A program made the translations under genes and the position numbers. Below the pieces are notes generated by a model. That model did not search any database, was not told the origin of the DNA, and saw nothing but the letters and a program-made list of their open reading frames with translations. From an uncultured bacterium (GTDB taxonomy: Bacteria > Cyanobacteriota > Vampirovibrionia > Gastranaerophilales > Gastranaerophilaceae), in NCBI GenBank assembly GCA_949299435.1, contig CASGAK010000017.1, positions 1 through 11,288 on the forward strand: a DNA stretch of 11,288 nt, given 5' to 3'. This document shows, piece after piece, positions 1 to 7,700 of the stretch. Position 1 is the stretch's first letter; every line of letters begins with the position of its first letter.

Positions 1-5
1 AAAAA

Positions 6-77
6 TGCCGACTATAGGAATCGAACCTACAACCTACGGTTTACAAAACCGTTGCTCTACCATTGAGCCAAGTCGGC
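6..77 (-). tRNA. tRNA-Thr (anticodon UGU)
   Basis: Read on the minus strand, this is a complete cloverleaf. The 7-bp acceptor stem is GCCGACT/AGTCGGC. The D arm contains GCTCAATGGTAGAGC. A 5-bp anticodon stem (ACGGT/ACCGT) encloses the loop TTTGTAA, whose anticodon TGT (plus-strand 43-45) reads ACA threonine codons. The T arm has the loop TTCGATT. The discriminator base is A. No CCA is encoded: the 3' end runs straight into a T-run (plus-strand A at 1-5), so CCA must be added after transcription. That T-run may be part of a terminator lying outside the window. Confidence 0.97.
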
Positions 78-90
78 GGGTACATGTATT

Positions 91-119
91 ATTCTATTAA
101 GAAAAAACTTTACTGTCAA
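91..119 (-). promoter_or_regulatory. sigma70-type promoter of tRNA-Thr
   Basis: On the minus strand the sequence reads TTGACA (119-114), a 17-base spacer, then TAGAAT (96-91). This is a perfect -35 box and a 5/6 -10 box at optimal spacing. Initiation would fall about 7 bases before the mature tRNA 5' end at 77, leaving a short 5' leader for RNase P. It lies back-to-back with the -10 of the divergent membrane-protein gene. Confidence 0.8.
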
Positions 120-135
120 GAGTTATATTTTGTTG

Positions 136-141
136 TATAAT
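136..141 (+). promoter_or_regulatory. -10 box for the DUF486 gene
   Basis: A perfect TATAAT lies 31 bases before the ATG at 173, with no convincing -35 at 16-18 bases upstream. It would give a leader of about 25 bases that holds the GGAG ribosome-binding site (164-167). The -35 region would overlap the tRNA-Thr promoter on the other strand, so the two promoters may compete. Confidence 0.5.
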
Positions 142-172
142 TTTTTTGTAAATTATATTAGCTGGAGTACTT

Positions 173-514
173 ATGATTAGACAAATTGCACCGATTATAC
201 TTTTAACTATATCAAATATTTTCATGACATTTGCTTGGTATGGGCATTTGAAGTTTAAAGCAGCACCGATATTGCTTGTCATACTCGTGAGCTGGGGGAT
301 TGCTTTTTTTGAATACTGTTTCCAAGTGCCAGCTAATCGAATTGGGCATGAGTTCTTTTCTGCAGCTCAGCTAAAGACTATGCAAGAGGTTATTACGCTT
401 GTTGTGTTCAGTATATTTTCTGTACTTTATTTGAAAGAAGAATTCCGATGGAATTATCTGGTTGGGTTTTTATTTATAATTTTAGCTGTGTTTTTCATAT
501 TCAAAAAATGGTAA
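173..514 (+). CDS. DUF486 / DMT-superfamily small membrane protein
   Basis: A 113-residue integral membrane protein with four predicted transmembrane helices (about 5-22, 31-49, 72-87 and 93-111) and short loops. It carries the hallmark segments of the DUF486 family (DMT_6, a putative branch of the drug/metabolite transporter superfamily): AWYGHLKF at 21-28, WGIAFFEYC at 41-49, QVPANRIGH at 51-59 and SAAQLKTMQEVITL at 63-76. The length is the normal full length for this family. The ATG is supported by GGAG five bases upstream. No substrate is known for the family, so a transport role rests only on distant relation to DMT carriers. It stands alone, divergent from tRNA-Thr and convergent with the minus-strand block, whose last possible stop codon begins one base after its own. 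Confidence 0.92.
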   Translation: MIRQIAPIILLTISNIFMTFAWYGHLKFKAAPILLVILVSWGIAFFEYCFQVPANRIGHEFFSAAQLKTMQEVITLVVFSIFSVLYLKEEFRWNYLVGFLFIILAVFFIFKKW

Positions 515-551
515 ATTACTCATTACTGCTTAAAAAATCATTAAGTAATTT
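513..551. terminator. possible bidirectional terminator between convergent genes
   Basis: A dyad lies at the point where plus and minus genes converge. TTAAG-TAATTT (541-551) can pair with CTTAA (529-533) and AAATTA (513-518), with a bulge between. The stem is entirely AT-rich. The plus side has only a short T-run, while the minus side has T6 inside the loop. Position favours a terminator, but the structure is weak. Confidence 0.25.
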
Positions 552-755
552 CCTTCGGTATTTGTATTTTTGTGAAAGCAGATATTTAACATAAAAAATT
601 TTTAGTATCCTTTGCGGGTAATTGTTTTCAAAAACTTTTAGTTTGTACCTGTTGCTGCTTTTTCGTTTAATTATTGAGTAGAATTCAGGTAAAAACGGTG
701 TATTTAGTACATAATACTGTTTTTTAAGTTGGTCTTTTATTATTATAAAATTCAT
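516..755 (-). CDS. small basic hypothetical protein (doubtful)
   Basis: A 79-codon ATG-initiated ORF encoding a strongly basic, Tyr/Leu/Lys-rich product with no recognised motif, signal peptide or membrane helix. It begins 30 bases after the stop of the unrecognised gene at 786, so it could be the last cistron of that minus-strand block. Against it, no Shine-Dalgarno-like sequence is visible before the ATG and there is no family recognition. For it, the 270-base gap it fills is otherwise empty, its amino-acid mix is protein-like, and it ends neatly against the convergent gene. Confidence 0.35.
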   Translation of the reverse strand: MNFIIIKDQLKKQYYVLNTPFLPEFYSIIKRKSSNRYKLKVFENNYPQRILKIFYVKYLLSQKYKYRRKLLNDFLSSNE

Positions 756-785
756 AATAACAGTATATAGTATTTAAAAATACAA

Positions 786-1523
786 TCAATTTCTGCTTAG
801 TTCTTTTTTGATTTTTCTAGGTAATCTGCTTTTGTTTTTTTGTTCGGTTTTAATTTTTTTATTAATTGGAGCAAGATTGAATTTGTCAGAGCTATTTTCA
901 ATTAATTCTTTTAAGTTTTCAAATGGTTTTTGGACATGTAAAAATAATCTTTTTTTATGATAGTTTGTTTTTTTTGCTTTAGGGGTGTTGTTTGATATTT
1001 TCTTTAATGGTTTTTCGAGTTCTCTTATGCTTATTTTTTTATCAGGAGTTTCTTTAAGTTGCTTTTCCAAAAGCGAATCTACATCGTATTCAGCTTTTTC
1101 CAAAACATCAAATAAATTAGATCTGCTGTATAATTTTTGATCAAAACTGTGATAATATCTTCTATACCAGTCATCTTTAGGAAAAATATCGTTATGGGTG
1201 CCAAAATCAGGTATAGGATTTACTTCGTAACTTTTTATTAGAAAACCTTGTTTATCAACACTTTTAACTGATAAAATTTGTTTTGCTTTATTAGCAATAT
1301 CAATTATGATATTATTAGGATTGTTTTTCTGTCTTTGCTCAATATGCTTTGATAAAACTGACCAAAGCGGACGAGAATGTCCTTTGGGAATATTTGTGTT
1401 TACATAAATTGCGTTTTGTGCTTTTACAGCTTTGTCAGCTTTTTTAAGTAATTTTTGAGCTGCTGTTGAATTAATATATAATTGTCCGAAATTTGTTTGA
1501 TAATTGTTGTTCTGAATTTTCAT
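786..1523 (-). CDS. basic hypothetical protein, unrecognised family
   Basis: A 245-residue soluble, Lys/Asn-rich protein with no signal peptide or membrane segment. I do not recognise it. The N-terminus (MKIQNNNYQTNFGQLYI), a more conserved-looking block IPKGHSRPLWSVLSKHI (45-61), an aromatic acidic stretch FPKDDWYRRYYH (114-125) and a very basic tail (about 183-245) are its visible features. The frame is open upstream to a TTG at 1556. I chose the ATG at 1523 because AAGGCGG (minus strand, about 1535-1529) lies five bases before it and the N-terminus then reads naturally. It is 70 bases downstream of the EEP gene on the same strand, so co-transcription is possible. The basic tail could bind nucleic acid or an acidic partner, but nothing specific supports this. 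Confidence 0.75.
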   Translation of the reverse strand: MKIQNNNYQTNFGQLYINSTAAQKLLKKADKAVKAQNAIYVNTNIPKGHSRPLWSVLSKHIEQRQKNNPNNIIIDIANKAKQILSVKSVDKQGFLIKSYEVNPIPDFGTHNDIFPKDDWYRRYYHSFDQKLYSRSNLFDVLEKAEYDVDSLLEKQLKETPDKKISIRELEKPLKKISNNTPKAKKTNYHKKRLFLHVQKPFENLKELIENSSDKFNLAPINKKIKTEQKNKSRLPRKIKKELSRN

Positions 1524-1527
1524 TTTT

Positions 1528-1536
1528 ACCGCCTTT
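1528..1536 (-). promoter_or_regulatory. ribosome-binding site that fixes the start at 1523
   Basis: On the minus strand AAAGGCGGT precedes ATG (1523) by about five bases. It is the best Shine-Dalgarno-like element for this gene and argues against the upstream TTG at 1556, which has none. Confidence 0.6.
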
Positions 1537-1593
1537 TTAGTTTTAAAAATTGTCAAAAATTTTTTTGCTATTTTTATTATTTAAAATTAACAT

Positions 1594-2574
1594 TTATTTA
1601 TCATTTGAATATATATTTGCGAAAATTGGGAGATGATCGCTTCCTATGTCTTTTCCGATTTTAAAATCAGAACTTACTAAAGTAGGAGATATCAATATAT
1701 GATCCAAAGATATTCTCATAAATCCAGGGTGTTTAGCATTCCAGGTTCCTGAGATATTCTTATTTTGAACTTGGGTATCAATTAAATTTGATTTCTGCAG
1801 GTATTCTTGATATGCGTGTGAAAATCTTGTGGTATTGAGATCTCCCGCAATTATTATTTTTTGTTTTGTTGAATTTGAAATTTTATTAATTTTTTGAAGC
1901 ATTAGATTTCTGATTTTTAAATACTCATTATTTATGGGCGGTAGAGTATGTATTCCATATAGAATGACTTCGGATTTATCTATTTTAAATTCTGCTTTTA
2001 TAACCGGTATTTCCAGTTCTGTCCATTTTTCGATTTGACTGTTTTCTATTGGTATTTTGGAGTAAATTGCTATGCCAAAGTTGTCAAAACGAATATGTTC
2101 TACTTTATATGGATAATTTTTTTTTACTGGTGCCAAATTATAAACCCAAAAGTCGTCAATTTCCTGTAAAATTATAATATCAGGTGAATTATTGAAAATT
2201 TCCTGAGTAACTTTTGTATAATCAGTATTTGAAGTCAAGACGTTAAATAATCCGATTTTAATTTTTTCATCGGGAGTAATTTGACTTATTGGTTTATAAA
2301 AAGCTGAAAAGTAAGGGATTTTTATAAATAAAATCATAATAGAGATAGCTGCGTATATAAAAAATACTTTTTCATAGAAAATCATGTAAATCGTTAAAAT
2401 GACAAAAATTAAACTTATAAACAAATATTGTAGTTGAAAATGAGATAATATATCAGTTAATAAGTTAAAGTGATGAATTTCGGATATGATATTAACAATT
2501 ATAAAAATTCCTAAAAGCACAGGAATACGTTTCTTTAAGTATTTGTTAAGTTGTTCGACTGAAAGCGATTTCAT
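1594..2574 (-). CDS. membrane-anchored EEP-family phosphohydrolase
   Basis: A 326-residue protein of the endonuclease/exonuclease/phosphatase (EEP, PF03372) superfamily: metal-dependent enzymes that cut phosphodiester or phosphomonoester bonds in DNA, phosphoinositides or sphingolipids. Three hydrophobic helices (about 16-33, 49-66, 69-89) form an N-terminal membrane domain. The catalytic domain follows from about 104 and has all the core motifs: ILQEID (metal-binding Glu138), GIHTLPP (His209), AGDLNTT (Asp245/Asn247), LDHILIS (Asp291-His292) and GSDHLPI (Asp313-His314, the terminal catalytic pair). The protein therefore looks active. The arrangement resembles YafD-like bacterial proteins in which three helices carry an EEP domain, but the substrate cannot be read from the sequence. 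With three helices and a Lys-rich N-terminus, the side of the membrane is uncertain. There is no Shine-Dalgarno before the ATG; a -10 box nearly abuts it. Confidence 0.92.
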   Translation of the reverse strand: MKSLSVEQLNKYLKKRIPVLLGIFIIVNIISEIHHFNLLTDILSHFQLQYLFISLIFVILTIYMIFYEKVFFIYAAISIMILFIKIPYFSAFYKPISQITPDEKIKIGLFNVLTSNTDYTKVTQEIFNNSPDIIILQEIDDFWVYNLAPVKKNYPYKVEHIRFDNFGIAIYSKIPIENSQIEKWTELEIPVIKAEFKIDKSEVILYGIHTLPPINNEYLKIRNLMLQKINKISNSTKQKIIIAGDLNTTRFSHAYQEYLQKSNLIDTQVQNKNISGTWNAKHPGFMRISLDHILISPTLVSSDFKIGKDIGSDHLPIFANIYSNDK

Positions 2575-2766
2575 ATAGGGTAATTATATACGATTCGTAA
2601 TCATATTAATCTATTGTAAATATTTTGTTATATATTAGCTTGAAATTTCTGTAAGCTCCGGCTTGTTTGGTTAAAGAAAATTAACAAAGAAAAATATTTA
2701 TTAAAGAAATTATAAAAGCGAGTCGTTATATAAACTAAGGTAAAGTGTGCGGAAACGACAGGAATA
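2575..2766. other. divergent intergenic region before the giant gene
   Basis: 192 AT-rich bases separate the minus-strand EEP gene from the plus-strand giant gene. The EEP -10 is at its left end. A small hairpin, GTAAGC-TCCG-GCTTGT (2651-2666), has a UNCG-type tetraloop closed by C-G, giving a compact stable stem in whatever transcript covers it. No good -35/-10 pair for the giant gene could be found; TATATT at 2631 and TATATA at 2727 are unaccompanied -10-like words. The last in-frame stop before the giant ORF is TAA at 2731-2733. Confidence 0.5.
2583..2588 (-). promoter_or_regulatory. -10 box of the EEP gene, implying a near-leaderless mRNA
   Basis: On the minus strand a perfect TATAAT (2588-2583) ends eight bases before the A of the ATG at 2574. 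The usual 6-7 bases from -10 to start site would put transcription initiation at about 2575-2577. The -35 region (GATTAA at 17 bases) is poor. Confidence 0.4.
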
Positions 2767-4730
2767 ATGGCAACATATAGTGTAGAACAACAAAAGATAA
2801 TAAGCCAATACAGGCAATCAAAGAATCTGGGGTATGTCATAACAGATGACGAAGTTGTATCAATAATGCAACAAGAAATGGAAAAGACAGGCAAAGTTTA
2901 CCCCGGCTTTGAAAACCTAGCAGTATCTAAAAAAGGTAATAAAGAAGCTAAAAAAGGAGCCCAGCCAGCTCCCCCATTAGAAAATAGCAATCTTTTCGGC
3001 ACAGGCTTAGAAAAGGACTTATCAAAAGGAGTCACATTAGAACGCACTCAAAAATCTTATACCCCGCACCAGCCAACAGAACCCCAAACTGAAGCAATAA
3101 ATTTTTTAAAAGAAATAACCGCGGAAGCCGATGCAATAGTCACCGAACGAGATAAGGAATCAGGAGCCCTATCATCATTAGTAAATACCTGGCAAGAAAT
3201 ATTTAATAAAGAATATTCAAAAACCACAGTAAAAAACGAAATAACAAAAACAAAACAAGACTTGATACAACTGGAAAAAGCCTTAAAAGGAGAGCCCCTA
3301 GCGTATGATTTTTTAGGGGAGCCAATACACCAAACATTTGAAGAAACTTTTAAAAGTACAAGGGGAGTAGAGTTTAACGAAAAAAATATTCAAGCATGCC
3401 AAGAAAAAGCACAAGCCTATGCACAAGTAAAAACAGCAGTAGAAATTATTAATAAGACAAAAGAAAACCTATCCTTTTCAACAAAAGGAGATTTAACAAG
3501 CCAATTGAATCCCGAAAAATCCTCAAAAGCAATCATTGAAGCATTTAAACTGGCAGGTGTAAATTCAAAAGAAGAAATAAACAAAACCCTAAAAGATATA
3601 AATGAAAAATACAAAGACCACCCCGACGTAAAAAAATACGGAGGAGATTTCCGCCTTGCAAAAACCAAACAAGGAAAATACGTAATCTATCGCACAGCTA
3701 AAAACGGATTTCCAGCAGAAGCAACCAATGAAGAATTAAAACTAATCGCAAAAGAACTAAGTACACGATTAGATAAATCCCTAGTAACAGCACTAGGAGT
3801 AGAATATAAAGAAAATGCGACAGCCGAAGAATTATCAACGCTTACCCACAAAACATTAGAAAAATACCAAAAAGATTACGAAGACAGCTTTAAAAAAGCG
3901 TATGGGAAAAAAGATTTAAAAATATTATCAGAAGAATACGTCCAAAAACAACAACAAGGTGTATCTAACATCGAAATGGGCTTAAATATAGCCTCAATGG
4001 CATTGATGGTAGTACCTGGCGGAGCTGTAGCAACAAGCGGTTGGGCATTGAAAGGAACAGTAGCGTTAAAAAGTACAACAACCGGAGCAAAAGTAGTAAA
4101 AGGGCTAAATTTAGTAGATAAAGCCAAAAAAGGTGTAAAAATCGCACAAACTTTACAAAAAGTACAACAAGCAGCTTCCCCTGTAATAATGACAAATATG
4201 ACTCTACGGCCGACAGAGTTGTTGGAGCAATTATCTTCAGAAAACGGAATGAGTTCAGACGAATGGAAGTCATGGGGTGCAGGAGTATTACAAAATAGTG
4301 TATATATGGCAGCAGGTATGGGAGCAAGTAAACTTGCCGAACAGGGAGCGGCACTATATAAAACAAAAGCACTAGTAAACACATTAAAAGAAACCGGAAA
4401 AAGTGCCGATGAAATCTCAGCAATGGTAAAAGCGAATCCGGTAAAATTCCCAAATGAAATAGTAAAAAGTTTCAAAAAAATAGATACACTATCCAAGACA
4501 TTACAAGTATCAAGTGAGGTTGCATTGGATATATCAAGTACATATTTGGTAAACAAAGTAATGGGGAATGGCAATGTAACAACCCAAGATTGGATAAATT
4601 CAGTAGCATTTGCAATATCAGGCGGAGTATTGCAAAAACAGTTTGTACATTTGAATACCGAATCAAAGGTAAAATATATCCATGATGCATTTAAAGAATA
4701 TGGAGTGAGTAAAGAAGAAGCACAAAATAT
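2767..4730 (+). other. N-terminal module of the giant protein with distinct base composition
   Basis: Covers residues 1 to about 655. The coding strand is T-poor: 8 T in 3241-3300 and 10 T in 3781-3840, against 22 T in 5461-5520 and 17 T in 7141-7200 (hand counts). Glycine is usually GGA, GGC or GGG here and usually GGT in the body. The protein part holds a helical head, a Pro-rich linker, long charged helices, and the hydrophobic segments MGLNIASMALMVVPGGAVA (404-422), WGAGVLQNSVYMAAGMGA (503-520) and WINSVAFAISGGVL (609-622). Such segments may insert in or cross membranes, or be buried helices. Confidence 0.6.
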
Positions 4731-7700
4731 TCTAAAGGCAATGGATAGTATTTCTGAGGGTAAAATCAGAGTTAAAGATACTAATATCCAAAATTTAACA
4801 AAGCAAAATAGTAAAATTGACGATTCTGAAGTAGCTCCATTTGCTAAAAGACTTGAAAAGACACCAGATATAGAAGATCTAACTAATCCTGAAATTAAAG
4901 AAATAAAACTTGAAAATGGTGATTTTGATGAATATGGTAATTTTGTATCTGATGGAACTTATGTAAAAGCAGAAAGTGCTAATCCATTAGCAAAGAGTAA
5001 AATGTATAAAATTTATAAAAATGGTGATTTGAAACTCGCAAGTAATTTTGATGAACTAATTGATCAGATTAATCTGATGCGTTCAGGTAAAAAACTTGAT
5101 AAGAATGAAATTTCAAAAATAAATGATTTATTAAAGCAAAATCCAGATTTGAGTGTAAAAGATTTTTCTCAGATGATTAGTGATATATGCCATTTAACAG
5201 ATGCTTATTGGAATGAAGGTGCTTCAAAATTTTTTAGTGACAATATTCCGTTTTTACAAATAAAAGATTTTAAAACTTTTAAATCTAATATTGATACCTT
5301 TGATAAATTAATTACAGATTTAGCATCAGATTTTAAAAATGCAAGAGTAGTTAAAACTCTAAAAAATCTACGAACAAAGTGTTTTACCGACGAAATGGTA
5401 CAAATTTCCCCTGAAGATTTTAATCGTAATTTGGAGTTTTATAAAGGTTTAGAACCTGATTTGAAACAAGATATTATTAAGTATGACTATGATATTTTAT
5501 TTAAAAAACATGATGATAAGTATTTTGAAGCAATAAAACTTGCAGATGATTTCAATCGTTTTGTTGAAGAAAAAGGTGATTATCAAAATAGAGTTAAGTG
5601 TGATGAATATTCGAGATACTACCCAAAATTCACAGATGAGGAGTTCGCTCAGCTCAAGAAGAATATAAATTTAGCAAAAGAACTTATTCAAAATAATACC
5701 CCTAATGCAAGTCAGATAATTTATAATTTAATAAGCTCTGCTGATAGCAGATACACGGATTTATATAACGATTTAAAATCAGAATTAAAAAATAATTTTG
5801 ATTATAGCTATATTCCTGTCTTAAACAACTATTATAAGGATAGATCTTCACTAAAGCTATCTACTGCAATTATAAATATCTTTCCGAAAGAAAGCATTGC
5901 TACACTTCTATCTAAATTAAATGATAAATATCTTCAACTTGATAAGAACGGTAAAAAAGAATTGATGAATAGAATTGCAATTGTAGAAAAAATGCCGCAA
6001 TTAGTAAAAGATAATGACAGATTAAATGAATACTCATTTATGAAATTTTTTACAGAAACTAAGATAGAAAATTCAGAAAAAATTAAAGAATTTGTCGCAC
6101 TTGCAGAACCGGAATTCTTAAAAAAGATAAACTTTTCAACCACTTCTACCTATCCGATATTTGATTTTGAAAAACTCTTTACCTCTCAAAACCTTGATAA
6201 CATGATAGAATGTGCAAAATTGCATAAAGAATTACCTCAGAATTTTATTGAATATTTGAATTCTGAAAAATCTATTATTAGAAATAATTTTTGGTCTACC
6301 GCAGATAATCTCAACTTTCAGTACAAAGCGGATCCTAATGAACTAAAAAACAGAATTGAATTAATCAAAGAATACAATAATAAATTAAACCCTGCGATAC
6401 TTGAGAGAATCTATAACGGTATGGCAGTTATAAATAAAAATATGCTTGACACTCTAACACAGATTAAGGATCCACTTGCTGTAAATCTTACATTATATGG
6501 AAATACCCTTCAAATCCTAAATCAACTTGATAAAGATGTATTAGATAAATTTATAAATTATGTAAATAATGAAAAAATTGATAAAGATAGTGCTCAAAAT
6601 TTCTGTTGGCATTTACATAGTATTGAGCAAATGGACTATTTTAAAGCCCTTAATTCCGAAGAATTGAGTGCAATACCTTTTAAGACCATAGCTCAAAATT
6701 TTTCCGGCAATTTACAAAATTATAACCAAGTTATAAAAGAAATACTGAGTAAGACCCCAAAGCGATTGCAAGACTTGATTAAATATGAAGTAAGTCTGGG
6801 ATTCTATACGGATTATACAAAAATATTTGAAGTTTCAGAGTATAATAATTTAATAGCTTCACTTGAAAAATTTTCTGATGATGAACTTAAAAATATAGGT
6901 GCCAAAACACTTGTTAAATACTTGAGTCAAAGTAGCAGAAATAAAGAATTTAATCCTAAAAATCTTGAGCTATGGAGAAACTTATCAGAAAATATTAAAA
7001 CAAAGTTGCATGAATCAGCTTTTAATTTATTAACTTCAGACAAAATAATTGATATTGATAATATTATTGCAGAAGTTGAGAATTTAAGAAAGCATGGTGT
7101 GTATGATGAAATTTCAGACATATTTCTATACGATGTTATAACAAATTCGTCACCGGAAATGAAAAAATGTCTTGATGCCATCATTAGCAATCCTAAATTT
7201 AATTCCAAAAATATTAATTTACTAATTTATAATTTACAAAATATAAAAAATAATATTGCAAAAAATCCTGAAATATCAAAATCTGAAGAATGGGATTTTA
7301 TACAAGAATTAATTAATGAACCGAAATTAGATATAAATGATATTTACAAAATAACTTCGCCTTTGAATAATGATTCTAAAAGCCGTCCGCTTCAGAAAGA
7401 TTTTGCAAAATATCTCATCAACAGAGGTGATCTCAATGGTGATATTATAAGTAATCTTTTGGGCAAAATATTAAATTCAAGATGGACAAAAGAAGGTGTG
7501 AATGAGGCAAAAATTGAATTTGCAAAACAATTACTGGATAATCCTAATATAAAAAATGAAGATGTCCCGAATTTAATTGATATTATAAAAAATAAAAAAT
7601 CAGAATATACTCAAAAGACAATAATTGATATTATGAATACTAAAAAGTACTACACTTCAGAGGTCAATTCGATGTTTGAGGCAATAGAAGATGATTATAA

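Noticed and set aside
97..282. Minus-strand 61-codon ORF over the tRNA-Thr/DUF486 intergenic region
   Set aside because: Overlaps the strong tRNA promoter and the supported DUF486 gene on the other strand.
1551..1556. Minus-strand TTGACA upstream of the gene at 786-1523
   Set aside because: At 17 bases the -10 position falls on the ribosome-binding site (GGCGGT), so it cannot act as an ordinary promoter for this gene.
1482..1664. Plus-strand 60-codon ORF
   Set aside because: Antisense to the starts and ends of two supported minus-strand genes, with a Phe/Tyr-rich low-complexity product.
3876..4574. Long minus-strand ORFs (232 and 162 codons) opposite the N-terminal module
   Set aside because: They lie antisense to a clearly coding frame in its T-poor part, where A-poor antisense sequence makes stop codons rare. 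Their products are Phe/Leu/Ser-rich with no motif and no ribosome-binding site.
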